Part shown: in pieces, positions 25,717-33,078 of the stretch
How the letters are laid out: the number at the start of each line of letters is the position of its first letter
Numbering within the stretch: position 1 is the stretch's first letter
NCBI GenBank assembly: GCA_900314935.1
Contig: OMXE01000015.1
Span: 1 to 64,000, forward strand
Source: an uncultured Prevotella sp.
GTDB taxonomy: Bacteria; Bacteroidota; Bacteroidia; Bacteroidales; Bacteroidaceae
Direction of reading: 5' to 3'
DNA length: 64,000 nt
Notes under the pieces: model-generated
Database searches by the model: none
The model's input: the letters and a program-made list of their open reading frames with translations, nothing else
What the model was told of the DNA's origin: nothing
Program-made: the position numbers and the translations under genes

Positions 25717-26371
25717 AAAATCTCATTTTCACGAGGGCAAGATCGAGGCAGGCTGCGACGAGGCAGGTCGTGGCTGTCTGGCGGGCAGTGTCTATGCTGC
25801 GGCCGTAATCTTCCCAGCCGACTATCAGAATGAGGCATTGAACGACTCGAAGCAGCTCACCGACAAGCGGCGACATGAGCTGCGGGAGGTCATTCAGCGT
25901 GACGCCCTTGCCTGGGCAGTAGGCATTGTCACCCCCGAGGAGATTGACAAGATCAATATCCTCAACGCCTCCATCCTCGCCATGCACCGCGCCCTGGATC
26001 AGCTCAAGGTGCGCCCCGAGGCCATCATCGTCGATGGTAACCGCTTCAAGCCCTACAAAGACCCCCTCCCTGCTCCCCCTCAAGGGGGAGAGCCATTACC
26101 TCCACGCACCCCCGTTCCACACACAACGATTGTCAAAGGCGACGCCAAGTACCTCTCCATTGCCGCCGCCAGCATCCTGGCCAAGACCTACCGTGACGAC
26201 TATATGGACAAGCTGGCCGAGGAGTACCCGCAGTACGACTGGCAGCGCAACAAGGGCTATCCCACCAAGAAGCACCGTGAGGCCATCAAGCTCCACGGCA
26301 TCACCCCCTATCACCGCCACTCCTTCAACCTCCTTGGCAACGAAGAACTATCATTGAACTTTGAACTTTGA
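25712..26371 (+). CDS. rnhB: Ribonuclease HII
   Basis: Protein of 219 residues. Active-site motif 'AGCDEAGRGCLAGSVYAAAV' with Asp16 and Glu17; 'ILNASILAMHRALDQL', 'IIVDGNRFKPY' and 'AAASILAKTYRDDYM' are standard. Residues 118-134 ('PLPAPPQGGEPLPPRTP') are an extra 17 residues between 'NRFKPYKD' and 'VPHTTIVKGDAKY', coded by a GC-rich palindrome (26061-26113). The enzyme removes RNA from RNA-DNA hybrids. The ATG lies in TTTAATG repeats (25684-25716), and the last codons and stop ('LNFEL') are made of GAACTTT words, so both ends of the gene are shaped by repeats. Confidence 0.95.
   Translation: MLKSHFHEGKIEAGCDEAGRGCLAGSVYAAAVIFPADYQNEALNDSKQLTDKRRHELREVIQRDALAWAVGIVTPEEIDKINILNASILAMHRALDQLKVRPEAIIVDGNRFKPYKDPLPAPPQGGEPLPPRTPVPHTTIVKGDAKYLSIAAASILAKTYRDDYMDKLAEEYPQYDWQRNKGYPTKKHREAIKLHGITPYHRHSFNLLGNEELSLNFEL
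26061..26099 (+). repeat. GC-rich palindromic element, copy 6 of 9, in frame in rnhB
   Basis: ACCCCCTCCCTGCTCCCCCT, loop, AAGGGGGAGAGCC. The most diverged copy. With flanking bases it accounts for 17 extra codons. Confidence 0.75.
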
Positions 26372-26572
26372 ACATTGAACTTTATGATTACTCTTATATT
26401 TTGTATCCTCTTTTTCACTCTACGAATTAGACGAACCGTCGGTCTTTCAAAGCGGAGCAGCGAAAGATGTCTATTCATTTGGACCTGTCCCCCTCCCTTT
26501 GGGGGGTTGGTGTTGGCTCCTTATCGTAGTGTAATCATAAAGTTCAAAGTTCAATGTTCAAAGATCAAAGTT
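26350..26572. repeat. Inverted-arm element between rnhB and the WYL regulator
   Basis: Left arm: TTGAACTTTGAACTTTGAAC then ATTGAACTTTATGATTAC (26353-26390). Right arm: GTAATCATAAAGTTCAAAG then TTCAATGTTCAAAGATCAAAG (about 26530-26569), the inverse. Between them lie about 130 bases with GC-rich palindrome copy 7 (26485-26520). The left arm encodes the end of rnhB; the right arm is the initiation region of the next gene. A 71-codon frame across it is only translated repeat. Confidence 0.85.
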
Positions 26573-26576
26573 AAAA

Positions 26577-27476
26577 ATGCGCCACGATAAACTCGAACGT
26601 CAGCTCGACCTCATGCTCCTCCTGGCAGGCAGCCGAGGCATGCGGGTGGAAGATATCTGCGAACGACTCGATATCTCCCGCCGCAATTTCTATTACTATA
26701 TGGAGTTCTTCCGCGACTGCGGCTTCATCGTCAACAAAACCAGTGGTAGGTACAGCATCGACCGCGAGTCACCCTTCTTCAAACGACTCATCGAGCGTGT
26801 CTCGTTCACCGAGGCCGAGCTCATCATCCTCCGTCGGTTGGTGGACAAGGTGGATGGTCAGAACGCCGTGGTGGAGAAGCTCAGGGAGAAGTTAGGCGCA
26901 GCCATGGATTACCAGATCCTCAACTCCAGCGCCACCAACGACCAGCAGGCCTTCATCATCAGTCAGCTGCACGAGGCTATCAAATACAAGCAGATGGCCG
27001 TGCTCAAGGGCTATTCCTCACCCCATGGGCGCACCCAGCGCGACCGTCTCGTAGAGCCATTCCTCCTGATGAACGGTAATAACGAGGTGCGTTGCTACGA
27101 ACCCGCCTCCGGCATGAACAAAACCTTTAAGATTGCCCGCATCCAACAGGTGGAGCTGCTCAGTGAGAACTGGCAGCACGAAGCCGATCACCGCCGCATG
27201 TTCACCGATCTCTTCATGTTCAGTGGCGAGGAACGTCTGCCCGTCCAGCTGCGCATGGGCACCTTAGCCCACAACCTCATGCTCGAGGAATACCCCCTCT
27301 CCTCCAACCACTTCACGCAGGAAGACGATAAGCACTGGCTCCTCACCCTCGATGTCTGCAGCTATGCCGGCATCGGCCGTTTCGTCCTCGGTCTCTTCGA
27401 GGACATCGAAGTACTCGGTTCACCCGAGTTCATAAAGTATTTGCAAGAGAAGATCAAGGGGTATCAGATGAAATAA
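26577..27476 (+). CDS. WYL-domain transcriptional regulator
   Basis: Protein of 299 residues. An N-terminal helix-turn-helix ('RQLDLMLLLAGSRGMRVEDICERLDISRRNFYYYMEFFRDCGFIV') is followed by a WYL-type domain (about 130-210, 'AIKYKQMAVLKGYSSPHGRTQRDRLVEPFLLMNGNNEVRCYEPASGMNKTFKIARI') and a C-terminal WCX-like extension. WYL regulators bind DNA and sense ligands, often nucleic acids or nucleotides; the target here is unknown. Transcribed in line with rnhB, but separated by the inverted-arm element. Confidence 0.88.
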   Translation: MRHDKLERQLDLMLLLAGSRGMRVEDICERLDISRRNFYYYMEFFRDCGFIVNKTSGRYSIDRESPFFKRLIERVSFTEAELIILRRLVDKVDGQNAVVEKLREKLGAAMDYQILNSSATNDQQAFIISQLHEAIKYKQMAVLKGYSSPHGRTQRDRLVEPFLLMNGNNEVRCYEPASGMNKTFKIARIQQVELLSENWQHEADHRRMFTDLFMFSGEERLPVQLRMGTLAHNLMLEEYPLSSNHFTQEDDKHWLLTLDVCSYAGIGRFVLGLFEDIEVLGSPEFIKYLQEKIKGYQMK

Positions 27477-27495
27477 CTCCTTCTATGCGTTTCAA

Positions 27496-27628
27496 TTTGG
27501 GTATAGGAGAACGATCGTTTGGGTATAGGCGCATGATCGTTTGCGTATAGGCAATCGATGGAAAAACGGCAGTTTTCTCCCTAAATCCTTATGGTTTTGG
27601 CCTGTAATTCTTATGGTTTTCGCCCGTA
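27496..27628 (+). repeat. Two tandem arrays with 22-bp period
   Basis: Array 1 (27496-27561): three units starting TTTGGGTATAGGAGAACG, TTTGGGTATAGGCGCATG and TTTGCGTATAGGCAATCG. Array 2 (27585-27628): two units ATCCTTATGGTTTTGGCC and ATTCTTATGGTTTTCGCC, each 22 bases long. The two arrays have unrelated sequences but the same period, right after the WYL regulator gene. Confidence 0.82.
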
Positions 27629-27635
27629 AGCAAAT

Positions 27636-27788
27636 GGTCACATGGTCACAGTTGTGACCATGTGACCGCAGGGGTTAGCATACAGATAATAAATAACAGT
27701 AAGATTTTGATTATTAGTTACTTATAGCTAATGTACGAATAATAAAAGAGCAAATTGGTCACATGGTCACAGCTGTGACCATGTGACC
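27636..27788. repeat. Element with two identical perfect palindromes as ends
   Basis: GGTCACATGGTCACA and its exact inverse, separated by two bases, occur at 27636-27667 and again at 27757-27788. The AT-rich core between them includes TTAGCAT/AGCTAA and AGTAA/TTACT complementarity. It has the same general plan as the elements at 1461 and 7861. Confidence 0.8.
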
Positions 27789-27797
27789 GTTTCGCCT

Positions 27798-27985
27798 AAA
27801 GAAAAGTAAACTTTCCTTTTGCATTTTGCTCGCTTATTGCATAAAATCTTCGCATTCGAGCAAACAAATATATTTGTTTCCTTCTCACTTACTCAGATTT
27901 TTCGTACCTTTGACTTTGCCGAAGGTACTCCCGCTCGAAAATGAAAAGAAAAGTAAACTTTCCTTTTGCATTTTGCTCGCTTATT
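27798..27985 (+). repeat. 41-bp direct repeat upstream of the M6 protease gene
   Basis: 27798-27838 and 27945-27985 are identical: AAAGAAAAGTAAACTTTCC then TTTTGCATTTTGCTCGCTTA and TT. The second copy provides the -33 region of the protease promoter; the first is not followed by a -7 element. Confidence 0.9.
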
Positions 27986-27995
27986 CGTACCTTTG
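27965..27995 (+). promoter_or_regulatory. Promoter of the first M6 protease gene
   Basis: TTTG (27965-27968), a 19-base spacer and TACCTTTGC (27988-27996); ATG at 28018. Confidence 0.8.
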
Positions 27996-28017
27996 CACCA
28001 TATTAAAAATCTGTATT

Positions 28018-30183
28018 ATGAAAAAGCAAGCATTCATTGTTTTGTGTATAGTGTTAGTCATGACTGCATGGGCTGTACCAGCGCAACGCGGATTATGGCG
28101 GGTGATTCATTTGACTGATGGTTCCATGGTAAGGGTGGAACTGCGAGGCGATGAGAATAGTCATTGGTGGGAGGATTCAATCGGGAACCGATATTGTTCC
28201 CGAGGAAGGACGAATTTTTCTCGAGGAAGGACGAAGGAGGAGGGAGGAAGGAGATATGATACTGAGATATGGGAGAAGATAGAGGAAAAGGATTGGAGTA
28301 AACGACACAATACCCGAAGGCATTCTCCTTCCTCCCTCCTCCTTCGTCCTTCCTCGAAGTATATCTCCACAATTCCCCTCCCTATGGAGGGGTCAGGGGT
28401 GGCTCCCTCCCCCCGCCGCGGTCTCATCATTCTTGCATCATTCGCCGACCGTTCTTTTAAGAAGGAGCACACGAAAGAACTATATGAGCGGATGGCCAAT
28501 GAAAAAGGATTTAAGCATGAACTGGGCTTTAAAGGAAGTGTTCATGACTACTTCAAGGACCAGAGTGACGGACAGTTCCTATTGGATTTCGATGTAGTTG
28601 GTCCTGTCCCGTTGTCGCTCGATTATGCCTACTATGGCGAGAATGGTGCTGATGGTCAGGACCTTCGTGCTGGGGAAATGATAGCAGAGGCCTGTAAACT
28701 GGCTGCAAAGGAGGTTGATTATGCCAACTATGATTGGGATGGTGATGGAGAGGTGGAGCAAGTAGTGGTGCTCTTTGCCGGACAAGGTGAACATTGCTGT
28801 GAAGATGCAGCCACCATCTGGCCCCATGAGTATCAGTTGGAAGAAAGCGATTATGGTCGTACATTACGTCTTGACAATGTTACGATATCTACGTACGCCT
28901 GTTGTTCGGAGTTGGGACTTGGTGAAACGATAGATGGCATTGGTACGCTTTGTCACGAGTTCTCTCATTGTCTGGGCATTCCTGATATGTACGATACGGA
29001 AGACAATGGCTGTTTCGGTATGTCACAGTGGGACTTGATGGACCATGGTTGTTACAATGACAACGGTTTCATTCCTTGTGGCTATACGAGTTATGAACGG
29101 ATGCTCTGTGGGTGGTTACGACCTGTGGTGCTGACCTCACCTTGTGAAGTGACAGACATGCAACCTCTTTCGAAGAACGGTCTTGCGTACCTTATTTATA
29201 ATACGAAAGCTCCTCAGGAATACTACCTCTTAGAGAACCGTCAGCAGGTAGGGTGGGACAAGGCCTTGCCTGGCAGCGGCTTGCTGATACTGCATGTGGA
29301 TGAGGATGAGGAAGTGTGGTATGAGAACAGGGTGAATGCAGATCCTACTCATCAACACTGTACCATCTTCCATGCTGACAACAACAGTGGAACAACAATC
29401 TGTGATCTACAAGGCGATCCCTATCCGTATGGCGAAAATGATAGTCTGACGACAACTTCCTTTCCTGCTGCCACCCTCTACCATCATAGCGTTGAAAGCG
29501 ATGATCATATGCCCGTGGCCATCACGCATATTCTTGAACAGGATGATGGAACAGTGTCTTTCCGTTTCCGTCCTGTTAACCAGGGGACAGTAGATCCAGC
29601 GCATCCTGACGGCATTGTGTTCTATGAAAGTTTTAATAAGAACAGCGGAAAAGGAGGGAACGATGGGAAGTGGGGCGGTAGCATCGCCTTGGCGCAATTC
29701 CTGCCAGATCATGAAGGGTGGGAGAGTGCGAAAAGCTATGGTGCCAACAAGTGTGCGAAGTTCGGAACAACATCTTCTTATGGTTTGGCTTTCACTCCCC
29801 CTATCTACCTGAACGGTAACTATGAACTATCTTTTCTGGCAGCCCCGTGGAATAACGAAGAGAACTTCATTTGGCTCGATGTGGAAAGCGGTACGGCCAC
29901 ATTAAGCAATCATGTGTTCGATGTGATGCAGTGCCAGCAATGGAATGCGCATCATACAACCCTTACAGGACATGGCTGGGTAATACTGTTGTTCTACAGT
30001 AACCAGCGTCGTTTCTTCCTTGATGAAGTAGAAATCAGACGTATTGGAGGTATTACCACCAATCTCAGCTCACCCTTAATAAATCACGATGAATCCCCCA
30101 TCTATTCCATCGATGGAAGACGAATGGAACATCCCTTACCAAAAGGCATCTATATCCAGAACGGAAAGAAGGTGGTGCAATAG
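28018..30183 (+). CDS. Secreted M6-family metalloprotease, paralogue 1
   Basis: Protein of 721 residues from ATG 28018 with a signal peptide (MKKQAFIVLCIVLVMTAWAVPA). A propeptide-like N-terminus ('VELRGDENSHWWEDSIGNRY') is followed by a repeat-derived stretch (residues about 60-135), then the catalytic domain with the zinc motif 'HEFSHCLGIPDMYD' (His313, Glu314, His317), 'GMSQWDLMDHGCYN' and 'ENRQQVGWDKALPGSGLLILHVD', as in immune-inhibitor-A type M6 enzymes. The C-terminal about 200 residues are beta-rich and end in 'YSIDGRRMEHPLPKGIYIQNGKKVVQ'. In-frame insertions: a perfect 33-base inverted repeat and a GC-rich palindrome ('IPLPMEGSGVA'). Likely exported to degrade protein. Confidence 0.9.
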   Translation: MKKQAFIVLCIVLVMTAWAVPAQRGLWRVIHLTDGSMVRVELRGDENSHWWEDSIGNRYCSRGRTNFSRGRTKEEGGRRYDTEIWEKIEEKDWSKRHNTRRHSPSSLLLRPSSKYISTIPLPMEGSGVAPSPRRGLIILASFADRSFKKEHTKELYERMANEKGFKHELGFKGSVHDYFKDQSDGQFLLDFDVVGPVPLSLDYAYYGENGADGQDLRAGEMIAEACKLAAKEVDYANYDWDGDGEVEQVVVLFAGQGEHCCEDAATIWPHEYQLEESDYGRTLRLDNVTISTYACCSELGLGETIDGIGTLCHEFSHCLGIPDMYDTEDNGCFGMSQWDLMDHGCYNDNGFIPCGYTSYERMLCGWLRPVVLTSPCEVTDMQPLSKNGLAYLIYNTKAPQEYYLLENRQQVGWDKALPGSGLLILHVDEDEEVWYENRVNADPTHQHCTIFHADNNSGTTICDLQGDPYPYGENDSLTTTSFPAATLYHHSVESDDHMPVAITHILEQDDGTVSFRFRPVNQGTVDPAHPDGIVFYESFNKNSGKGGNDGKWGGSIALAQFLPDHEGWESAKSYGANKCAKFGTTSSYGLAFTPPIYLNGNYELSFLAAPWNNEENFIWLDVESGTATLSNHVFDVMQCQQWNAHHTTLTGHGWVILLFYSNQRRFFLDEVEIRRIGGITTNLSSPLINHDESPIYSIDGRRMEHPLPKGIYIQNGKKVVQ
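28222..28356. repeat. Perfect 33-base inverted repeat inside the protease gene
   Basis: 28222-28254 begins CGAGGAAGGACGAAGGAGG; 28324-28356 is its exact inverse and ends TCGTCCTTCCTCG. The 69 bases between encode 'DTEIWEKIEEKDWSKRHNTRR', which is conserved in the paralogue at 44295. A partial extra copy of the left arm lies at 28201-28214. Confidence 0.92.
28373..28410 (-). repeat. GC-rich palindromic element, copy 8 of 9, in frame
   Basis: CCCCTCCCTATGGAGGGGTC then AGGGGTGGCTCCCTC, read as IPLPMEGSGVAPS. Nearly identical to the intergenic copy at 211-247. Confidence 0.88.
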
Positions 30184-30208
30184 GGAAAAAGAAGATGTGT
30201 GAACAAAG

Positions 30209-30241
30209 AAAAAGCAGCCGACCAAACGGTCAGCTGCTTTT
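30209..30241. terminator. Bidirectional terminator
   Basis: AAAAGCAGC-CGACC and GGTCA-GCTGCTTTT pair around AAAC, with A and T runs outside. It separates the convergent protease and lipoprotein operons. Confidence 0.8.
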
Positions 30242-30276
30242 GCATTCGATTATCATATGAGTTGTAGAATCAACTC

Positions 30277-30810
30277 TTAATCATTCTCTTCCAGTCCTGA
30301 GTAGCGGATGCCGCTCACCCTGTAGTTCTTGTAACCGTAGGCAGCGGGATAGGCATCGTCGCTGAAGGAAACATAGAACACGATGGAGTCGGCAGGAGAG
30401 CCGTTTTTCTGACGACCAGCCTTCGGGAGGATCTTTCCACCGGAAATGGTTACGTTGATGTCCTCGTAACCAGCCCAGAGGTTGTTGTTCTCGCTGGTAT
30501 TGGTTTGGAATGTCAGCGCGTTCTGGTCGCAGTTCACCTTCACCTTGAATTCCCAGAAGTTACCCAGGTCGCTGACCACCATCTCTGTGGGGAGATTGGC
30601 TGCTGTGTTGTTGGTGATCATGTGAATACGCCCTAAACTGAAGGGATCTTCCAAGCCTGGTACCAAGTTGCCGCTTTCATCAGCTGCATCAACAGTAACG
30701 TACCAGTCACCTGCAGTAGCCTCGGTGGCTGTTCCACCAATCTCATCCTTCTCGCACGAGGTAAGCCCGGCGCAGAAGAGCAGTGCTGCAAAATATAATA
30801 TTTTCTTCAT
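30277..30810 (-). CDS. Lipid-binding-hydrolase-like lipoprotein
   Basis: Protein of 177 residues with a lipoprotein signal (MKKILYFAALLFCAGLTSC, lipobox LTSC). A beta-barrel-like body ('GDWYVTVDAADESGNLVP ... IHMITNNTAANLPTEMVVSDLGNFWEFKVKVNCDQNALTFQ ... YEDINVTISGGKILPKAG ... DSIVFYVSFSDD') matches the Bacteroidota 'lipid-binding putative hydrolase' lipoproteins found at the end of SusCD operons. Last gene of the SusCD operon starting at 36294. The presumed ligand is not known. It lies six bases after the preceding gene. Confidence 0.75.
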   Translation of the reverse strand: MKKILYFAALLFCAGLTSCEKDEIGGTATEATAGDWYVTVDAADESGNLVPGLEDPFSLGRIHMITNNTAANLPTEMVVSDLGNFWEFKVKVNCDQNALTFQTNTSENNNLWAGYEDINVTISGGKILPKAGRQKNGSPADSIVFYVSFSDDAYPAAYGYKNYRVSGIRYSGLEEND

Positions 30811-30816
30811 AATCGT

Positions 30817-31515
30817 TTATTCTTTTACCCAAGTTTGTACAAAGTCCATTGCTGCATAGGTCACCTTCAGGTTGAATGTTCCGGTGGCTGCGTCAAACGT
30901 ACCCTCGAAGGCATCGGCTTCGTCGCCCCATCCAGGAACACCGTTAGCCAGACAGATTACTGAACCATCGTCTTCAATGGCGATGACACCTGCCATGGCA
31001 TAGTTGGTGCCGTAGCCTGCACGCTGGCAGTACCAGCCGCCCAGGAGGTCGTCCACATCGTAGGTGCCGTCACCATTGTCGATGACAAGCATCTCGAAGG
31101 GGCTTCCGTAGGCCACCTCTGCGCCTTGGCGCAGACGATAGCTGTCGGGGGTGATCTGGTAGAATCCCTCCACGGCACTGTTCAGGTCGAGTACCACCAC
31201 GGTGCGCTTGGCGTTAGCAGCGATACCGTCTTCGTTCTTGATGGAATAAACCACGGTATAGACACCGCTCTTGTTGGTATTGACATTGCTGCTTACGGTT
31301 ACCTGACTGCTTACATCCTCACCATTGAGGGTAGCAGAGAAGCCAGGATCCTGGAAGGTTGTTCCCTTGCCAACCACCATATAGCCATCACCCTCAAGTT
31401 CAAGCAGGGGGTAGTAAGTAAAGCGGCTCAGTCCTTCCGTCTCCTTGTCGCCGCAGCTGGTCAGAGCGAAGCTGACCAAAGCGAGCATCATTGCGAAAAA
31501 TATGTTCTTTTTCAT
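30817..31515 (-). CDS. SusE-position surface lipoprotein with Ig-like domain
   Basis: Protein of 232 residues. Lipobox LTSC after MKKNIFFAMMLALVSFA. The first half has an Ig-like DUF5011-type unit ('YMVVGKGTTFQDPGFSATLNGEDVSSQVTVSSNVNTNKSGVYTVVYSIKNEDGIAANAKRTVVVLD'); the second half is a Bacteroidota-specific beta domain ('GFYQITPDSYRL ... GWYCQRAGYGTNYAMAGVIAIEDDGSV'). Third gene of the SusCD operon, where such proteins bind the substrate at the cell surface. Ligand unknown. Confidence 0.78.
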   Translation of the reverse strand: MKKNIFFAMMLALVSFALTSCGDKETEGLSRFTYYPLLELEGDGYMVVGKGTTFQDPGFSATLNGEDVSSQVTVSSNVNTNKSGVYTVVYSIKNEDGIAANAKRTVVVLDLNSAVEGFYQITPDSYRLRQGAEVAYGSPFEMLVIDNGDGTYDVDDLLGGWYCQRAGYGTNYAMAGVIAIEDDGSVICLANGVPGWGDEADAFEGTFDAATGTFNLKVTYAAMDFVQTWVKE

Positions 31516-31545
31516 AATTTCCTATTATCAAATTTCAATTATCAA

Positions 31546-33060
31546 TTACTTACCCCAGAACGGCGGAACCTTGTATTCAGAGTCATCGAACTTAGGAGCG
31601 TTCGAGTTACTTGACGTAGAAGCCTGCGGATAGGGCCAGCGCTGGATTACCATGTTGCTACCAACCTTGTCGAAGACTGCGATTGGAGTGTAGAGGGTAC
31701 CCGGTGTGTAGAGCTCGGGCTGGAGCTTGTCTTCCGTACTGTTATACAGTGTTGCTCCCGTTTGGCTGCCAAATGCCGGATACTTCAGACGGCGCATCTC
31801 GCACCATGACTCGAAGTTGTTGGTGCCTGCAAGAGCGATCCACTTGGAGATACCGATGACCTGCTTGTAGTTGGCCTGATTGTAGGGGAACTGGGCGATC
31901 ACTTCGTCTGCTCCACTTACACCAGCTGATGCGCAGGAAGCCTCGATGGCTGCGTTGTAGTGAGCCTCGGCCTGTGCGGCGTTGTTCTGGCGTGCATAGT
32001 ACTCGGCGATGAAGAACTCGATTTCTGCCACCTGGATGAGATAGACAGGAGAGTTGTAGGCCATGGCCGGACGACACCAGTAGGATGCCTTGTAGTTACC
32101 AGAGGTACTGAAGTTTGTACCTGAGACACCACCCACATATTCACCGTTGCTGTTGGCATCGAAGAAGGCTTCCAAGCGTGGATCCTGGTAGGTGACCTCG
32201 CCACTGGAGTTCTTCTGCAGCATGGTGCTGATGATGGCCATGTTAGCTGTTACGTTGATCTGTGTGGAACCGAAGGCGGTAGAGAACTCCTCAGAGTAGT
32301 AGGGGTTCATCTGTCCTGTCTCGTTGCTCCAGCAGTCTGTGTAAGCCACATCGGCTGCGGGGAAGTTGTTCTGTGCGATAAGTGCACCGATTTGCTGGTC
32401 AACATTCACGGCACCGCTCTCACGACTGAGGATTTTCAGCTTGAGGGCATTGGCGAACTTGATCCAGCTGCTGGCGCGGTCTCCCTGATACAGGAAGTTG
32501 GTGGCCACAGGATCGGTGGGTGAAGCCTTGCTCAGTGCCTCATCGAGTTCCTGAATGAGACCGGCGTACACCTCGGCACCATCATCATATTTGGGTGATG
32601 GGTTGCTGATGTCGAGCGCCTCTGAATACGGGATGCTGCCGTAGCAGTCAACGAGTACCTGAAGGGCGAAGCAGCGCAGGGTGGTAGCAGCCAGATAGGT
32701 GCCCCATTCCTCGTTCTCCTGAGCCAGGTTGCGGATGGTCTGCAGGTTCTTCAGTCCCACGCGGTTGATCTGTGAGTAGGCAGATCCTGAGCGTACGGGT
32801 GACATCTCGAACTGTGAGTAGTCCACGTAGTTGGATGTACCGAACATGTGGGAATAGTGCTGTGCGAAGTATCCTGCAGGAATGCGGAGCAGGTTGCCGT
32901 ATGTGGCGGCGATACCCATCTCGGCAGCAGGCAGCAGGATGCTGGTGTTCATATTCTCCTCAGTGGGAGAGTTGGGATCCTGGTTGATGTCCAGATAGCT
33001 GTCGCAGGATGTCGTGGCCAGTCCCAGGATGATAGTCGATATGATTGCTAATTTCTTCAT
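31546..33060 (-). CDS. SusD-like (SusD/RagB superfamily) lipoprotein
   Basis: Protein of 504 residues. The start at 33060 gives MKKLAIISTIILGLATTSC with lipobox TTSC; a longer frame from 33078 adds six residues. 'YLDINQDPNSPTEENMNTSILLPAAEMGIA' and the helical TPR-like body ('LRCFALQVLVDCYGSIPYSEAL', 'YLIQVAEIEFFIAEYYARQNNAAQAEAHYNAAIEAS') are those of the SusD-like type 2 family, which partners SusC proteins often linked to peptide uptake. It caps the SusC pore encoded by the preceding gene 18 bases away. Confidence 0.93.
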   Translation of the reverse strand: MKKLAIISTIILGLATTSCDSYLDINQDPNSPTEENMNTSILLPAAEMGIAATYGNLLRIPAGYFAQHYSHMFGTSNYVDYSQFEMSPVRSGSAYSQINRVGLKNLQTIRNLAQENEEWGTYLAATTLRCFALQVLVDCYGSIPYSEALDISNPSPKYDDGAEVYAGLIQELDEALSKASPTDPVATNFLYQGDRASSWIKFANALKLKILSRESGAVNVDQQIGALIAQNNFPAADVAYTDCWSNETGQMNPYYSEEFSTAFGSTQINVTANMAIISTMLQKNSSGEVTYQDPRLEAFFDANSNGEYVGGVSGTNFSTSGNYKASYWCRPAMAYNSPVYLIQVAEIEFFIAEYYARQNNAAQAEAHYNAAIEASCASAGVSGADEVIAQFPYNQANYKQVIGISKWIALAGTNNFESWCEMRRLKYPAFGSQTGATLYNSTEDKLQPELYTPGTLYTPIAVFDKVGSNMVIQRWPYPQASTSSNSNAPKFDDSEYKVPPFWGK

Positions 33061-33078
33061 ACGTTTGTCCTCCTTCAT

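Noticed and set aside
26375..26590. Open frame of 71 codons between rnhB and the WYL regulator
   Set aside because: It translates the GC-rich palindrome and AAAGTTC words (IKFKVQCSK also appears upstream of sufC); it overlaps the WYL gene start.
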